From Oculatella sp. LEGE 06141 (lineage in GTDB: Bacteria > Cyanobacteriota > Cyanobacteriia > Elainellales > Elainellaceae): DNA of 64,000 bases. This document shows, one piece after another, positions 35,204-44,668 of the stretch; positions within the stretch are counted from its first letter, which is position 1; each line of letters opens with the position of its first letter. Below the pieces are notes generated by a model. It searched no databases, was not told where the DNA came from, and saw only the letters and a list, made by a program, of their open reading frames with translations. The stretch lies in contig NZ_JADEWO010000003.1 in NCBI RefSeq assembly GCF_015207605.1, forward strand, positions 124,001 through 188,000, given 5' to 3'. The translations under genes and the position numbers were made by a program.

Positions 35204-36871
35204 CTAATGCCTCCATCTGGCCCGATAATTGCGTGCATCGATGTGGCTCAGGTTGGGAAACGTGTTGTAGCGCCCCAATCCGCCAGGCCACCAGGGGTCA
35301 AGAGCCTGATAGAGCTGGTTTCCGGTTAAGCCATCGACGTAAAAGTCGATCGCATCTCCAACAATGTGGCGGCTCTGGGATGCTCCACCCACGCGACGGT
35401 TAATGTCTGGTGGACGATACCAACTGGTAATGCGGAACGGACGACCGATGCGATCGCGTGCCTGCTGCGCCATCCGTGCAATTCGCACGACTGCGTCAAC
35501 GGTTGCCTGGTTGGGAGGCATACGGGTGCCGCCGTGGGTGGCTTCTGCCCATGTAAAGCTGCCGTTGGGAACAATAGACGCAAATAGCTGAATGTTTCGG
35601 GGAGTCCATTTGGCTGGACGAGCAGGCAAAGGAGCAGGTTCAGGCTTGGGTACTGCTTCAGGCGAATCGCGACGGGCGCGATCCATCTTCCGCAGATCGT
35701 CCAGTAGGGTTTGCAGGGTTTTGTCGCGTGCGTCTAACCCACGCCAGATCTGCACCAACCGGATCAGGGCTTCTCGCTGGTCATTCGATTCTTTGTAGTT
35801 AGCCGGAACGCGTTTAATAAACTCCAATAGCTGGCGATCGACCTGTGCTGCGGTATTAGCCAGGGCATTGGGATCGGGGTTGCTGGAGGCAAACACTTGA
35901 GGGTTTACGCCTAGCGCCGACAATGCACTAGAGCGAGAGTCCAGCCCGCGCCAAAGCCGAAAGGCTTCTGTCAGGGCTTGCCGCTGATCCCCCTTGCCCT
36001 GGTAAAACTGGGGAATGCGTTGAACAAACGCCACCAGAGCTGGATCGACGACATCAATTTTGGCTTCAGCCGAGGTGTTTTCCTTTAAAGACGTAATCGA
36101 TTCTTCTCGAGAATCTAACTGCCGCCACAGTTGAACGACCCGCAGCAGGGCTTCCCGTTGGTGGGGGTAGCCAGAGTAATACGGCGACACCTGTTGAAAA
36201 AACTGGAGCAGCACCCGGTCTAATGCGGCATCATCGGGGCTGCTCACGGTGGGGTCGCTAACGGGTTTGTTGAGCAAAGAGGCGATCGCCATCTCCCGCG
36301 TATCTGACTTCCGCCAAAGCCGCGCCCCTTCCAGCAGGGCATCTCGCTGGTAGGGCAGACCGTTATAGTAGCGGGGCAGGCGTTCAACGAACCGCAGCAG
36401 AGCCGAGTCGAGAAACGACAAATTTTGCGGCAGACCGTCTGCTCTATAGTCAAGCGTTAAATCTTCAATGTAAGCTTGCAACAGCTTCTGGCTATTGGTT
36501 GGCTCCAATCGGGCAGCCGCCAGGTCATTTGCTGGAGGGGCATACCCTTCTGCCACACTTTGGACGAAGCGATCGCTATACCGTCCCAAATCGTTACTCC
36601 ACAGGTCGCTGCCTTTCCATCCCTGGGCGGTGAGCTTATCGGTAATGCTGCGGATAGTATTGGCGGCATATTGCACCTGTTCGGAAAAGGTATTGACCTG
36701 GTCGGGCGGAATGCGGTTTGCCGCAGATATGCCCAACCCAGTTTCACCATCCGTTAAGTTAGGACTGCCGTGAGCGGCATACAGTGCTGCCAAAATGGAC
36801 TTGTGAATGCCGGTGCGTGCGGATTCATTCAAGTAGTAATAGTTGCGCTGGTCTGGAGTCAGATCTGCCAT
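35204..36871 (-). CDS. M15-type peptidase with four internal repeats
   Basis: A 555-residue protein in three parts. Residues about 1-130 are a helical domain that resembles lysozyme-like or cell-wall-associated N-termini (NESARTGIHKSILAALYAAHGSP). Residues about 154-390 hold four repeats of about 45 residues (consensus LxFVxRxPxYYxGxxxQREALLxxxxLWRxLDSRE). Residues about 425-555 are an M15/DUF882-like peptidase domain with zinc ligands in SRHIVGDAIDF and LSHIDAR, related to D-Ala-D-Ala carboxypeptidases. The ATG at 36871 was chosen. No signal peptide is seen, which is odd for a wall enzyme. Confidence 0.8.
   Translation of the reverse strand: MADLTPDQRNYYYLNESARTGIHKSILAALYAAHGSPNLTDGETGLGISAANRIPPDQVNTFSEQVQYAANTIRSITDKLTAQGWKGSDLWSNDLGRYSDRFVQSVAEGYAPPANDLAAARLEPTNSQKLLQAYIEDLTLDYRADGLPQNLSFLDSALLRFVERLPRYYNGLPYQRDALLEGARLWRKSDTREMAIASLLNKPVSDPTVSSPDDAALDRVLLQFFQQVSPYYSGYPHQREALLRVVQLWRQLDSREESITSLKENTSAEAKIDVVDPALVAFVQRIPQFYQGKGDQRQALTEAFRLWRGLDSRSSALSALGVNPQVFASSNPDPNALANTAAQVDRQLLEFIKRVPANYKESNDQREALIRLVQIWRGLDARDKTLQTLLDDLRKMDRARRDSPEAVPKPEPAPLPARPAKWTPRNIQLFASIVPNGSFTWAEATHGGTRMPPNQATVDAVVRIARMAQQARDRIGRPFRITSWYRPPDINRRVGGASQSRHIVGDAIDFYVDGLTGNQLYQALDPWWPGGLGRYNTFPNLSHIDARNYRARWRH
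35702..36412 (-). repeat. Four tandem coding repeats within the M15-type protein
   Basis: Encoded units begin LDSALLRFVERLPRYY, LDRVLLQFFQQVSPYY, VDPALVAFVQRIPQFY and VDRQLLEFIKRVPANY, each ending with LW/IWR-x-LD-R-E/D and about 55-68 residues apart. The repeat is protein-level; the DNA has diverged. Confidence 0.85.
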
Positions 36872-36911
36872 AGCCAACCCTGAAATTTGCCTAAATTTTG
36901 TACATCAATTT

Positions 36912-37697
36912 ATGCCTTTTTTGCCCCTCTCTCAGAATTTTTCTGCAAAATTCTTTAAGAATGTGCGGTTCATTGCCACCGATATGGACGGTACCCTCAC
37001 CGATCGAGACAAGTTTACGCCAGCACTGCTGCAAACGCTTGCAGATTTAGCCGCTGTTGATATCCAAGTGTTTATTATCACAGGTCGATCGGCAGGTTGG
37101 GTAAGTGGATTGGTGAGCTATCTACCAGTCGTTGGGGCGATCGCCGAAAATGGGGGGTTATTTTACCTGGCAAATGATGCGGAGCCTAAAACGATTGTGC
37201 CTATTCCCCACATAGCGAGCCACCGTCAGGCGTTGGCGCAGACGTTTTACAAGTTGCAAACCGATTTTCCCCAACTGCGAGAAACGGCGGACAATTGCTT
37301 TCGCTTGACCGACTGGACGTTTGATGTGCGGGGATTGACCTTGGCGGATTTACAAATCTTGCGCGATCGCTGTGAGGCAGACGGTTGGAGTTTTACCTAC
37401 AGTACGGTGCAATGCCATATCAAACCGATCGGGCAAGATAAAGCGACAGCGTTGGATTGGGTTTTGCAGCATCATTTTCCGCAATACGAGCGCTCGCAGG
37501 TGTTGACGGTGGGGGATAGCCCCAATGATGAAAGTTTGTTTGATGGCGATCGCTTTCCGCTATCGGTTGGCGTTGCCAACATTCGGCACTATACGAATCA
37601 GCTCGTTTACCAACCCACCTACATGACACAACTTGAGGAAGCACGGGGATTTTGTGAGTTAGCGCGGTTTATTTTGCAATCGCATGTGAGAGTTTGA
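36912..37697 (+). CDS. HAD superfamily hydrolase (Cof / sucrose-phosphatase-like type)
   Basis: A 261-residue phosphatase. HAD motif I is ATDMDGTLTD, motif II is FIITGRSAGW, motif III is the lysine in CHIKPIGQDKATALDW, and motif IV is GDSPNDESLF. The type IIB cap between motifs II and III resembles sugar-phosphate phosphatases such as mannosyl-3-phosphoglycerate phosphatase. The natural substrate is unknown. I chose the ATG at 36912, because upstream residues overlap the divergent M15 gene. It ends 47 bases from the convergent SPFH gene. Confidence 0.85.
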   Translation: MPFLPLSQNFSAKFFKNVRFIATDMDGTLTDRDKFTPALLQTLADLAAVDIQVFIITGRSAGWVSGLVSYLPVVGAIAENGGLFYLANDAEPKTIVPIPHIASHRQALAQTFYKLQTDFPQLRETADNCFRLTDWTFDVRGLTLADLQILRDRCEADGWSFTYSTVQCHIKPIGQDKATALDWVLQHHFPQYERSQVLTVGDSPNDESLFDGDRFPLSVGVANIRHYTNQLVYQPTYMTQLEEARGFCELARFILQSHVRV

Positions 37698-37744
37698 GCA
37701 GCGGTTTGAGCGCAATCTGACTGCAAATGGTGCGACGTTAACGC

Positions 37745-38623
37745 TTATTCATCGAGCTGAAACAGGATCGGTGTGCCGTTTTGCCCTCCCATAATGACCA
37801 CTTTTGTGTTGTCGGATGCCGCTAGTTTTTCGGTCGCTTCGATCGCTCTCAATTGCAGCGATTCGCTGGTTATGCCTTGAGCCAGAATTCGTTGAGCATC
37901 CGCTGCTCCTTGAGCTTCGATGCGCTTGCGTTCTGCTTCCTGCCGTTCCTTTTCCAGGGTAAATGCCATCTGCTGGCTTTCCTGTTCTGCCTGAAGCTTG
38001 CTTTGCACCGATGCTTGTAGAGATTCTGGAATTTGCACTTCACGCAGCAGCGTTTCTTCAACGGTAAAGCCTAAGGGCTGAAGTTGTTGATTGAGGCGAT
38101 CGCGCAGGGTTTGTGCCACTTCTTGTCGTCGGGTTGAATAAACAGCAACGGCAGGGTAACTGGCTGTTACTTCTCGAACGATCGAGCGAAACCGAGACGA
38201 GACAATTTCGTCCTCATCGGTACCAATATTGGTATAGATTTCGGCAGCTTTTTGTGGGTTTAGCTTATATTGCAAACTGACATCTATATTGAACGCTAGC
38301 CCTTCTGCGGACGTCACTTCAATGGTTTCTTTAAGGTCTCTTAACCGGGTCGAAAATTGGATAATTTCCGAGAAGGGATTGGTTAAGTGTACTCCGGGTT
38401 GGAGAGGTCGCTCCGCCACCGTGCCAAACAGTTCAACGACACCAACGTGACCAGCCGTGATAATAGTTAAATTTCTAAACGCGGCTGAAAAAAGAGCCAG
38501 ACCGCCAATTAACAGAGCGATCGCCCGAATAGTGAACTGGTTGCGCTTGCTCGGAATTTTGGCACTGGATAAGTAGACCAAAATAGCAATGAGAGCCGTT
38601 ACTAATGACGTAATAAAGGACAT
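37745..38623 (-). CDS. SPFH/prohibitin-family membrane protein
   Basis: A 292-residue protein of the prohibitin-stomatin group. Two hydrophobic segments lie near residues 5-20 and 34-50. The SPFH domain follows (TAGHVGVVELFGTVAERPLQPGVHLTNPF; ISLQYKL-like segment NIDVSLQYKLNPQKA), then a coiled coil rich in Glu/Gln/Ala (KLQAEQESQQMAFTLEKERQEAERKRIEAQGAA). Such proteins form large ring-shaped membrane scaffolds and regulate proteases such as FtsH. No FtsH gene is in the window. Confidence 0.9.
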   Translation of the reverse strand: MSFITSLVTALIAILVYLSSAKIPSKRNQFTIRAIALLIGGLALFSAAFRNLTIITAGHVGVVELFGTVAERPLQPGVHLTNPFSEIIQFSTRLRDLKETIEVTSAEGLAFNIDVSLQYKLNPQKAAEIYTNIGTDEDEIVSSRFRSIVREVTASYPAVAVYSTRRQEVAQTLRDRLNQQLQPLGFTVEETLLREVQIPESLQASVQSKLQAEQESQQMAFTLEKERQEAERKRIEAQGAADAQRILAQGITSESLQLRAIEATEKLAASDNTKVVIMGGQNGTPILFQLDE

Positions 38624-38717
38624 AGATTAATCTCTCAGGTGAAGAAGTTCGTCCTGCTCTAGTCTTCACTGTTTACTGAGGGCATTAACGGCCAGGGATA
38701 ACAGAAATATTACAGTT

Positions 38718-39551
38718 TTAGAGTGCGGGGACGATCGCTGTTACTTTCGACAGGTTAGAAACAGCGCTGGCGGCATTGAGCCGTTGGCCTAGCTGTTGTA
38801 ATAGATGCAGGGCTTGTTGTTCCACCGATCGCTGCCTTGCGGTTTGCAGCAACCCATTGTTGAGCTGCCAATCTACCATGTAGCGCCCCAGCCTGACTGC
38901 TAACACTTCTCGATGGCCGCCTGCAATTTCACGGCAAAGCGAATTATCTCCTTGCTTTTGAATTAACTGTTGGGCAAACCAGGCAACATCACTCGTTTCA
39001 GGCAACTGCTGCTGATTTCCGGCGATCGCATCGTCACGACAGGACAGCAGAGCCGTGAGGTTAAATAGGTCGCTGTTATGCACCAGCTCCTGAGTGGCTT
39101 GTTTGGTTGGGCGCACGCCTAACTGGTGGCGATCGAACCAGCGGGCAAGACTGGGAGAGGGCAGGGCATCCTTTGTATCGGATATACAAGGGGTGATAAG
39201 CAACGACGGTTGATCAAAAATAACGTCCAGTGCTTCTAGCAGCATGATGTATTTGCAGCCCAGGCTGTGACCGATCCAAAAATGGGGCAGGCTGTCTGGA
39301 TAATTTAATTCTTGTCTGATCACATCCCGTTCAACCAACAAACTTTGGGCGATCGCCTCATGGTTGAAACCAAAGCTAAAAGGAACAGCAATGACGGTAT
39401 AACCTGCTTCAAATAAACTCGACAAAAAATGAGAATAACCAATCGTTGGGCTAGATCCGTACAATGCTCCTCCGAGGAATTCAACCACCCCAATTGGATG
39501 AGGATGCTTGGCGACCCAGCTATGAGAAATGGGCTTAAAAATTAGATTCAT
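38718..39551 (-). CDS. DUF1350 protein
   Basis: A 277-residue protein of the cyanobacteria/plastid DUF1350 family, with alpha/beta-hydrolase features. The block GVVEFLGGALYGSSPTIGYSHFLSSL and the nucleophile-elbow-like HSLGCKY (serine in GHSLGC) are visible. The catalytic acid and histidine are not assigned. Function unknown. No signal peptide; single-gene unit. Confidence 0.85.
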   Translation of the reverse strand: MNLIFKPISHSWVAKHPHPIGVVEFLGGALYGSSPTIGYSHFLSSLFEAGYTVIAVPFSFGFNHEAIAQSLLVERDVIRQELNYPDSLPHFWIGHSLGCKYIMLLEALDVIFDQPSLLITPCISDTKDALPSPSLARWFDRHQLGVRPTKQATQELVHNSDLFNLTALLSCRDDAIAGNQQQLPETSDVAWFAQQLIQKQGDNSLCREIAGGHREVLAVRLGRYMVDWQLNNGLLQTARQRSVEQQALHLLQQLGQRLNAASAVSNLSKVTAIVPAL

Positions 39552-39643
39552 TTAATGACCTGAATTGAAGAAATACGACCTACAGATTTTGCAGGAAATA
39601 GAGCAGATTACACGATTAACCTGCCCTATTTCTCTATCTGGTT

Positions 39644-40180
39644 TTAGCGCTCTAGCTTAATCAAAGCGGTGCCATTTGCAGTTGGCAAGCTATAGGCTTG
39701 TTGGTCAAAATCCGGGTTTGGATCGGTTAAATCACTGGGTAAAAATGTGCCCCGAATCTGGGGGGAAATCAGCAGCTCAGCAGAGTCGCTGGGAGAAAGG
39801 GGAGAAATGAACAGTTCAACATAACCGCGCACTTCCAGATTTGCTTCATCCAAAATCCCTGGCTTAGACAGGTCGGGCTGTAATACAAATAGTCCGGTTT
39901 GTCCCTTAGCAAGAGTTAGAATCTGGCTTGGTTTTCCAGTAACAGAGTCGGGGGCTAATTCCCCAAACATGTTGGAACTGCCGGAATCGAAAATGGTGAA
40001 AGTGTTGTCAGTTGTGACTGTAGGTGTGCCTGTAAATTGAAGCGATAAAACCACATCCTCTGCCGAATCGAGGTTGGAAATACTCAAAAAGTAAGCCTGA
40101 ACTACTCGGCGAGACACATTTGAAGGAAAGGGTTTTGGTGCAATAGGTTTAACGAGTAATTCAAAGGAGGAGATATACAT
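39644..40180 (-). CDS. Hypothetical protein, beta-rich
   Basis: A 178-residue protein with no signal peptide, membrane segment or recognised domain. Its centre alternates hydrophobic residues in a beta-sandwich-like pattern (AEDVVLSLQFTG, SQILTLAKGQTGLFVLQ, NLEVRGYVELFI). I chose the ATG at 40180: an AAGGTGAG ribosome-binding site lies five bases upstream. An in-frame GTG three codons earlier falls within that site. Single-gene unit. Confidence 0.65.
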   Translation of the reverse strand: MYISSFELLVKPIAPKPFPSNVSRRVVQAYFLSISNLDSAEDVVLSLQFTGTPTVTTDNTFTIFDSGSSNMFGELAPDSVTGKPSQILTLAKGQTGLFVLQPDLSKPGILDEANLEVRGYVELFISPLSPSDSAELLISPQIRGTFLPSDLTDPNPDFDQQAYSLPTANGTALIKLER

Positions 40181-40878
40181 GAAGCTCACCTTTTAAGTTG
40201 GTTATGTACCTACTTTAGTCAGCTTGTTTTTGAATAAGGGGTACCCATGGGGGTGATTTTGATTCCTGAAACGATAAATTGTTAATTGCTTGTAAATTAT
40301 GGTCTAATACGGAATTTGAAGTGGTGAGATTGAAGGTTTTAACTAATAGGTTGATGCAACTATTCAGTAGTTGTTTGAAAACGCGAATATTGTGCGATCG
40401 CTGTCTGGTCTGAGTGCTAAATCGGCAGCCCAAGGCAATGGCTTGCTATAAACCGATTTATGCCTGATGCGGTGTAGAGTTCCGCGTTACCATGACAAGC
40501 ATCTTGTTTGGTCTGCTGAAGCGCGATCGCCTTCGTTAAGCGGTGCTTTTGCTCTATGGCGCTTTTCTGGTTGTCTGAACTATCTGAACTAAGGGTCAAC
40601 TGTCTGGATGAGAGCGATCGTTGCTGAAACGGGCACCCCCCGGTGCCGCATGTTTGCTGGAGGGCTGTTCGTTTGAAAACATTTGTGTAGAACCCGATCG
40701 CCAGCGACGCATTTTACTAAGGTGAATGCGGTTTTGCACTTTTTCTGTTAGAAATACTGTTCAACTACTAAACTCATCAGTATATTTGTACTTAGTCCTT
40801 TTAGCCGCTTAACACCGTCCATCCTCTCTGGCGAAGGGTGCTGCCCTGCCAATTGAAGCCGTTCCCGTAGAAAGCTCA
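40181..40878. other. Long intergenic region upstream of smc
   Basis: About 700 bases between the divergent hypothetical gene and smc. Two short minus-strand frames (40215-40433 and 40417-40599) lack family features. HIP1 copies are present. No RNA structure stood out. Confidence 0.4.
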
Positions 40879-43800
40879 GTGTATATTAAGCGCGTCGAAC
40901 TCTCTCATTTCAAATCCTTTGGCGGCACGACGCAGGTTCCCTTGCTGCCAGGGTTTACCGTGGTTTCTGGCCCCAACGGATCGGGGAAGTCCAACATTTT
41001 AGATGCGTTGCTGTTTGCGCTGGGGCTTTCGGGTTCAAAAGGGATGCGAGCCGAGCGCTTGCCCGATCTGGTCAACCAAACCCATGCGGGTCGAGGTCGC
41101 TCAACGGTAGAAGCCAGCGTGACTGTGACCTTTTCGCTCGAAGACGAGGATATCACTAGCTTGTTGGAGGATGCCGACGGCGACAGTGCTGCCACCAACG
41201 GTACTGGCAATAATGGTGTTCATGCTGAGCAGCACGGCAACGGCAGTGGTGCAGGCGGTAACGGTAACGGTAACGCCACCCACAATGGACATATAGACAA
41301 TGGAGCGCCATTACTAACAGAGTGGACAGTGACCCGCAAACTTCGCGTCACACCTCAGGGCACCTACACCTCCAACTACTACATCAATACCCAACCCTGC
41401 ACGCTCAATCAGCTTCACGAGCAGCTCCATAAGTTTCGGATTTATCCAGAAGGGTACAACGTCGTCTTGCAGGGGGATGTAACCAGCATTATTTCAATGA
41501 ATCCGCGCGAACGGCGGGAAATTATTGATGAACTGGCCGGGGTTGCTACCTTCGATCGCAAAATTATTCAAGCGAAAGACAAGCTGGATGCGGTCAAAGA
41601 ACGAGAAGAACAGTTCCGCATTGTTGAACGAGAATTGATTGCCCAGCGCGATCGCCTCGCTCAAGATCGAGTCAAAGCCGAAAAATATCAACGGCTCAAG
41701 GCTGATTTGCAGAACAAGGCTCAATGGGAAGCAGTTTTGCTGTGGCAAATGCAGCAGCGGCAGGTGCAGCAGCTGATTGAACAGATTGAAATGGGCGATC
41801 GCACTGCGGCGGATCTAAATCAGCAATTGCTGGCACTCACGGCAGAGATTCAGGAAACCACCGCCCAACTGGAACAGTTGAATGCCCGTGTCAAAGCATT
41901 GGGGGAAGATGAGCAACTGGCTCTGCAAGCAACATTAGCCACCCGTGAGGCCGAACTGCGCCAGCTTCAGCGTCAGGAACAGGAACTCGCTAATACCAGC
42001 CGTGAGACGACGGTTAACTTAGACCGGGTGCAGCGCGAGATTCAGGAACACTTGCAGATGCTAGAACGACTGTCGCACGAAAAGCGCGAAGTCGATACGC
42101 GGTTGATTGCGTCCCTGCAAACCGAGCGGGATCAGGCGCAGCACGCGCTAGATCGGGGGCGCGAAGCGGCGAGTGCGATCGCTTCAGCATCCGAAGCGTG
42201 GGTACAGCAACAAACGGAGTTGCGTCACCACATCGAAGCCCTATTGCACGCCGTTGAACCCCAGCGCACCGAGCAAGCCCGTTTGCAGGAACGGGCGAAT
42301 CAACTTCAACAAAAAATTCAGGAGCAAAACGAGGCATTGGGGGCGATCGCGCAGGACGTTGCTACCAAACAAGCCCAGCAAACGCAGGCTGAAGCCCATA
42401 ACCATACTGCACAGCAACGGATTCACTCGTTGGGCAACAGGGTGGCTCAAGCTGAGCAAACCTTACAAACCCATCAAGAGACGCAAAACCGCTTGAGCCA
42501 GGAGCAGCGTGACAAGCAGCGCCAACTCGATAAATTAGAAGCGCAGACGCAGGCCGTTCGTGATGCTCAGGGGACGGGTGCCGCCCAAATTTTGCTGCAA
42601 GCGGGATTATCTGGAGTGTGTGGGCTGGTGGCGCAGTTAGGTCGGGTCGATTCCCACTATCAACTGGCACTCGAAATTGCCGCAGGCGGGCGGCTAGGTC
42701 ATCTGGTGGTAGAAGATGACGGTGTGGCAGCAGCAGGGATTGAACTACTGAAGCAAAGACGGGGCGGACGGGCAACCTTCCTGCCAATGAACAAAATTCG
42801 TGCGCCCCAGTTCACCCCTGTTCCCGCCTGGAAGCGCCCCGATGGGTTTATTGACTATGCGGCTGAACTGATTGATTGCGACGATCGCTACCGCGATATC
42901 TTTGCCTATGTGTTTGGCAATACGGTGGTCTTTTCCACCCTGAGCGACGCGCGGCGACATCTGGGGCAGTACCGGATTGTAACGCTAGACGGTGAACTGT
43001 TGGAGTCCAGCGGCGCTATGACTGGCGGCAGCCTGTCTTCTCGTCAGGGATCGCTGCATTTTGGCACCGTGGAACCGGGGGAATCGGCAGAAGCGATCGC
43101 CCTGCGAGAACGGTTGCAGGTAATCGAGCAAATTCTGTCTCGCTGTCAACGGGAAGTAGCCGAAGCCACCGCAACGGTGAAGCAACAGTCGCAGGCGTTA
43201 ATCGAAGCTCGTCAGCAGCAGCGAGAAGTGCAGCTACACACCGAGCAACTCCAATCCCAATTGGCTAAATTGATTACCCAGGAAGGGCAACTGCGAACGC
43301 AGCTCTCACAAAACACGCAAGAGCTGAATACGGTGCAACAGCGCTTGCAAACCCTGGGGCGGGAATTGCCGCTGCAAGAAGCCGACCTTCAGCAGCAGCG
43401 GCAGGTGTTAGCCGAGTTAGAGCAATCGCAAACCCACAGTGAATGGCAGCAGGCGCAAGCGCAGGTGCGTGAACAAGAAGCACAGCTTAATGAACGCCAG
43501 CTAGCCTTACGCAGTGCCGAGCAGCGATCGCAAGATTTAGACGTGCAGCACCAGCGCCTTCACGAAAAGATCGAGCAGCAGCAGCAGCGGGTGCAGGAGT
43601 ACCGCAATGCTCAGATGGTGCAGTTGAACCAGCAGGCGGCGCTCAGCACTCAGCAGACGACGCTCAGCGAACAAATTGCCCAAACCCAATCTGGATTGGC
43701 TGCCCTGGAACAACGGCTTTCTGCCGAGAAGCAAGAACGCGATCGCGCCGAACGCCAACTGCGCGACCGACAAACCGCACAGCAGCAATTGGAATGGCAG

Positions 43801-44574
43801 CAGCAAAAATTGCAAGAAACCCAGCACGGGCGGCGGCAGGAACAACTGACATTGCAAGAACAGCTTGCCACCCAGCAAGCCGAATTACCCGATCCGTTGC
43901 CCGAATTGCCCGAATCTCTAGGTTTAGAGCAGTTACAGCAAGACCTGCGATCGCTGCAAAAACGCTTGCAGGCCATGGAGCCAGTCAACATGCTGGCCCT
44001 GGAGGAATACGATCGCACCCAGACGCGCCTGGATGAACTCAGCCAAAAATTGGGAACTCTGGCGGAAGAACGCACTGAATTGCTGCTGCGAATTGAAACC
44101 TTTACCACTCTGCGCCAGCGAGCCTTTAAGGAAGCCTTTGATGCGGTGAACGAAAACTTCCAGACTATTTTTGCTGAATTGTCAGATGGGGATGGTTACT
44201 TACATCTGGATGATCCCCAAGACCCATTTGGCAGCGGGCTGAACTTAGTCGCGCATCCCAAGGGCAAACAGGTGCGGCGTTTGGCATCCATGTCGGGAGG
44301 AGAAAAATCTCTGACAGCCTTGAGTTTCATCTTTGCCCTTCAGCGTTACCGCCCATCCCCGTTTTATGCGTTTGACGAAGTGGATATGTTCTTAGATGGG
44401 GCAAACGTAGACCGATTAGCTAGAATGATCAAACATCAAGCACAGCAGGCTCAGTTTCTTGTCGTCAGTCTACGGCGACCCATGATTGAGTCTGCCGAGC
44501 GTACAATTGGAGTAACTCAGGCACGGGGAGCTTATACTCAAGTGCTAGGACTTAGTCTACAATCCAACAGTTGA
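40879..44574 (+). CDS. smc: Chromosome segregation ATPase SMC
   Basis: A 1231-residue SMC protein that compacts and segregates chromosomes. Walker A is GPNGSGKSN at 31-39; the coiled coils flank a hinge near residues 570-690 (GVCGLVAQLGRVDSHYQLALEIAAGGR). The C-terminal head has the signature MSGGEKSL and Walker B FYAFDEVDMFLDG. A Gly/Asn/His-rich insert of about 45 residues interrupts the N-terminal head at about residues 98-140. The start codon is GTG (YIKRVELSHFKSFGG follows). A PRC-barrel gene follows after 95 bases. Confidence 0.96.
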   Translation: MYIKRVELSHFKSFGGTTQVPLLPGFTVVSGPNGSGKSNILDALLFALGLSGSKGMRAERLPDLVNQTHAGRGRSTVEASVTVTFSLEDEDITSLLEDADGDSAATNGTGNNGVHAEQHGNGSGAGGNGNGNATHNGHIDNGAPLLTEWTVTRKLRVTPQGTYTSNYYINTQPCTLNQLHEQLHKFRIYPEGYNVVLQGDVTSIISMNPRERREIIDELAGVATFDRKIIQAKDKLDAVKEREEQFRIVERELIAQRDRLAQDRVKAEKYQRLKADLQNKAQWEAVLLWQMQQRQVQQLIEQIEMGDRTAADLNQQLLALTAEIQETTAQLEQLNARVKALGEDEQLALQATLATREAELRQLQRQEQELANTSRETTVNLDRVQREIQEHLQMLERLSHEKREVDTRLIASLQTERDQAQHALDRGREAASAIASASEAWVQQQTELRHHIEALLHAVEPQRTEQARLQERANQLQQKIQEQNEALGAIAQDVATKQAQQTQAEAHNHTAQQRIHSLGNRVAQAEQTLQTHQETQNRLSQEQRDKQRQLDKLEAQTQAVRDAQGTGAAQILLQAGLSGVCGLVAQLGRVDSHYQLALEIAAGGRLGHLVVEDDGVAAAGIELLKQRRGGRATFLPMNKIRAPQFTPVPAWKRPDGFIDYAAELIDCDDRYRDIFAYVFGNTVVFSTLSDARRHLGQYRIVTLDGELLESSGAMTGGSLSSRQGSLHFGTVEPGESAEAIALRERLQVIEQILSRCQREVAEATATVKQQSQALIEARQQQREVQLHTEQLQSQLAKLITQEGQLRTQLSQNTQELNTVQQRLQTLGRELPLQEADLQQQRQVLAELEQSQTHSEWQQAQAQVREQEAQLNERQLALRSAEQRSQDLDVQHQRLHEKIEQQQQRVQEYRNAQMVQLNQQAALSTQQTTLSEQIAQTQSGLAALEQRLSAEKQERDRAERQLRDRQTAQQQLEWQQQKLQETQHGRRQEQLTLQEQLATQQAELPDPLPELPESLGLEQLQQDLRSLQKRLQAMEPVNMLALEEYDRTQTRLDELSQKLGTLAEERTELLLRIETFTTLRQRAFKEAFDAVNENFQTIFAELSDGDGYLHLDDPQDPFGSGLNLVAHPKGKQVRRLASMSGGEKSLTALSFIFALQRYRPSPFYAFDEVDMFLDGANVDRLARMIKHQAQQAQFLVVSLRRPMIESAERTIGVTQARGAYTQVLGLSLQSNS

Positions 44575-44668
44575 TTGCTATAAGTAGTTAATATTGACTA
44601 AGAACGGTATCTATAGGTAACTATATCTATATTCTTCATGCCAGCCGCTTCGAGGTTAGGACTCGAAA

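Noticed and set aside
40215-40599. Two short minus-strand frames upstream of smc
   Set aside because: Overlapping frames without ribosome-binding sites or family features.
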